Of a stretch of DNA of 5,858 bases, positions 5,607 through 5,858 are shown piece after piece (position 1 is the first letter of the stretch; each line of letters starts with the position of its first letter). Under the pieces are notes generated by a model. It did not search any database. It saw only the letters and a list, made by a program, of their open reading frames with translations, and had not been told where the DNA came from. The stretch covers positions 1 through 5,858 of the forward strand of contig JAISDV010000146.1 of assembly GCA_031264545.1 (NCBI GenBank). The letters run 5' to 3'. The position numbers and the translations under genes were made by a program. The stretch comes from Oscillospiraceae bacterium. Its GTDB lineage: Bacteria > Bacillota > Clostridia > Oscillospirales > Oscillospiraceae.

Positions 5607-5858
5607 TTATTTCGCCGCTATCGCATCAGCCCTGCGTTCATACTCACCGTCTCTCTGTTCCGCCAGCGTTTCAACCATTTTCTGCTGAAACTCCGGCGTA
5701 ATCGGATAAAGGAACTTATACAGAATAAAGCCGATCAGCATAACGGCTGCCGGCACAACAGTGAGGAAAACACCGAATCCCAAAACCATTCCGGGCAGTT
5801 TCGCGATGTCTCCGACATAGTTTCCGGTTTCGCTGTTCACGCTGTAACCCACCGCAAT
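5607..5858 (-). CDS. C-terminal end of a sugar/cation symporter of the GPH/MFS type (partial)
   Basis: Only the last 83 residues are visible; the gene continues past the right edge. The fragment begins IAVGYSVNSETG, continues with one long hydrophobic helix (LPGMVLGFGVFLTVVPAAVMLIGFILYKFLYPI) and ends in a charged cytoplasmic tail of about 28 residues after YPITPEF. A final helix ending in YP[IL]T followed by a charged E/R-rich tail is typical of glycoside-pentoside-hexuronide:cation symporters (melibiose-carrier type). In that family the protein imports a sugar or glycoside with Na+ or H+. The substrate cannot be judged from this end. A GTG at 5850-5852 is only an internal codon, because the frame stays open to the edge with family-like sequence. 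The gene is convergent with the 717-residue gene. Confidence 0.75.
   Translation of the reverse strand: MAVGYSVNSETGNYVGDIAKLPGMVLGFGVFLTVVPAAVMLIGFILYKFLYPITPEFQQKMVETLAEQRDGEYERRADAIAAK

Overview
This window is chromosomal DNA that looks like a fairly GC-rich member of the Clostridia (Oscillospiraceae-type Firmicutes). The clues are strong AGGAGG-type ribosome binding sites, sigma-A promoters with a 17-bp spacer, a Gram-positive-type pyrimidine-nucleoside phosphorylase, an aldo/keto reductase with a C-terminal iron-sulfur domain, and a modular ADP-ribosylglycohydrolase-like protein. The lineage is inferred from protein style only.

Layout, left to right. (1) Positions 22-1344 (+) hold a complete pyrimidine-nucleoside phosphorylase. 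It overlaps the possible tail of an upstream gene, so it is probably the last gene of a nucleoside-salvage operon. (2) A 25-bp hairpin without a T-tract (1375-1433) separates it from a convergent two-gene operon on the minus strand. (3) That operon is an ArsR-type repressor (2617-2973) followed by an aldo/keto reductase with Cys-rich iron-sulfur motifs (1458-2627). The two overlap by 11 bases. They share a near-consensus promoter (3023-3051) whose start region is covered by a perfect TAACGGTT-N10-AACCGTTA palindrome, which is a textbook layout for autorepression. (4) A non-coding stretch (about 3052-3327) carries a weaker plus-strand promoter candidate and a leader of about 170 nt. (5) Positions 3328-5481 (+) hold a 717-residue multidomain protein. 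Its N-terminal third is an ADP-ribosylglycohydrolase (DraG/ARH) fold with most metal-binding residues replaced, followed by several small domains typical of poorly characterised clostridial proteins. (6) A convergent transporter gene of the GPH/MFS sugar-cation symporter type enters from the right edge on the minus strand, ending at 5607 with a possible terminator just beyond.

The most interesting object is the 717-residue protein, an apparent pseudo-ADP-ribosylglycohydrolase fused to other modules. It may bind ADP-ribose or ADP-ribosylated targets without hydrolysing them. The most solid regulatory inference is that the ArsR protein controls its own operon and the iron-sulfur aldo/keto reductase. 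Apart from these two systems I see routine metabolism; there is no CRISPR array, tRNA, rRNA or insertion sequence.
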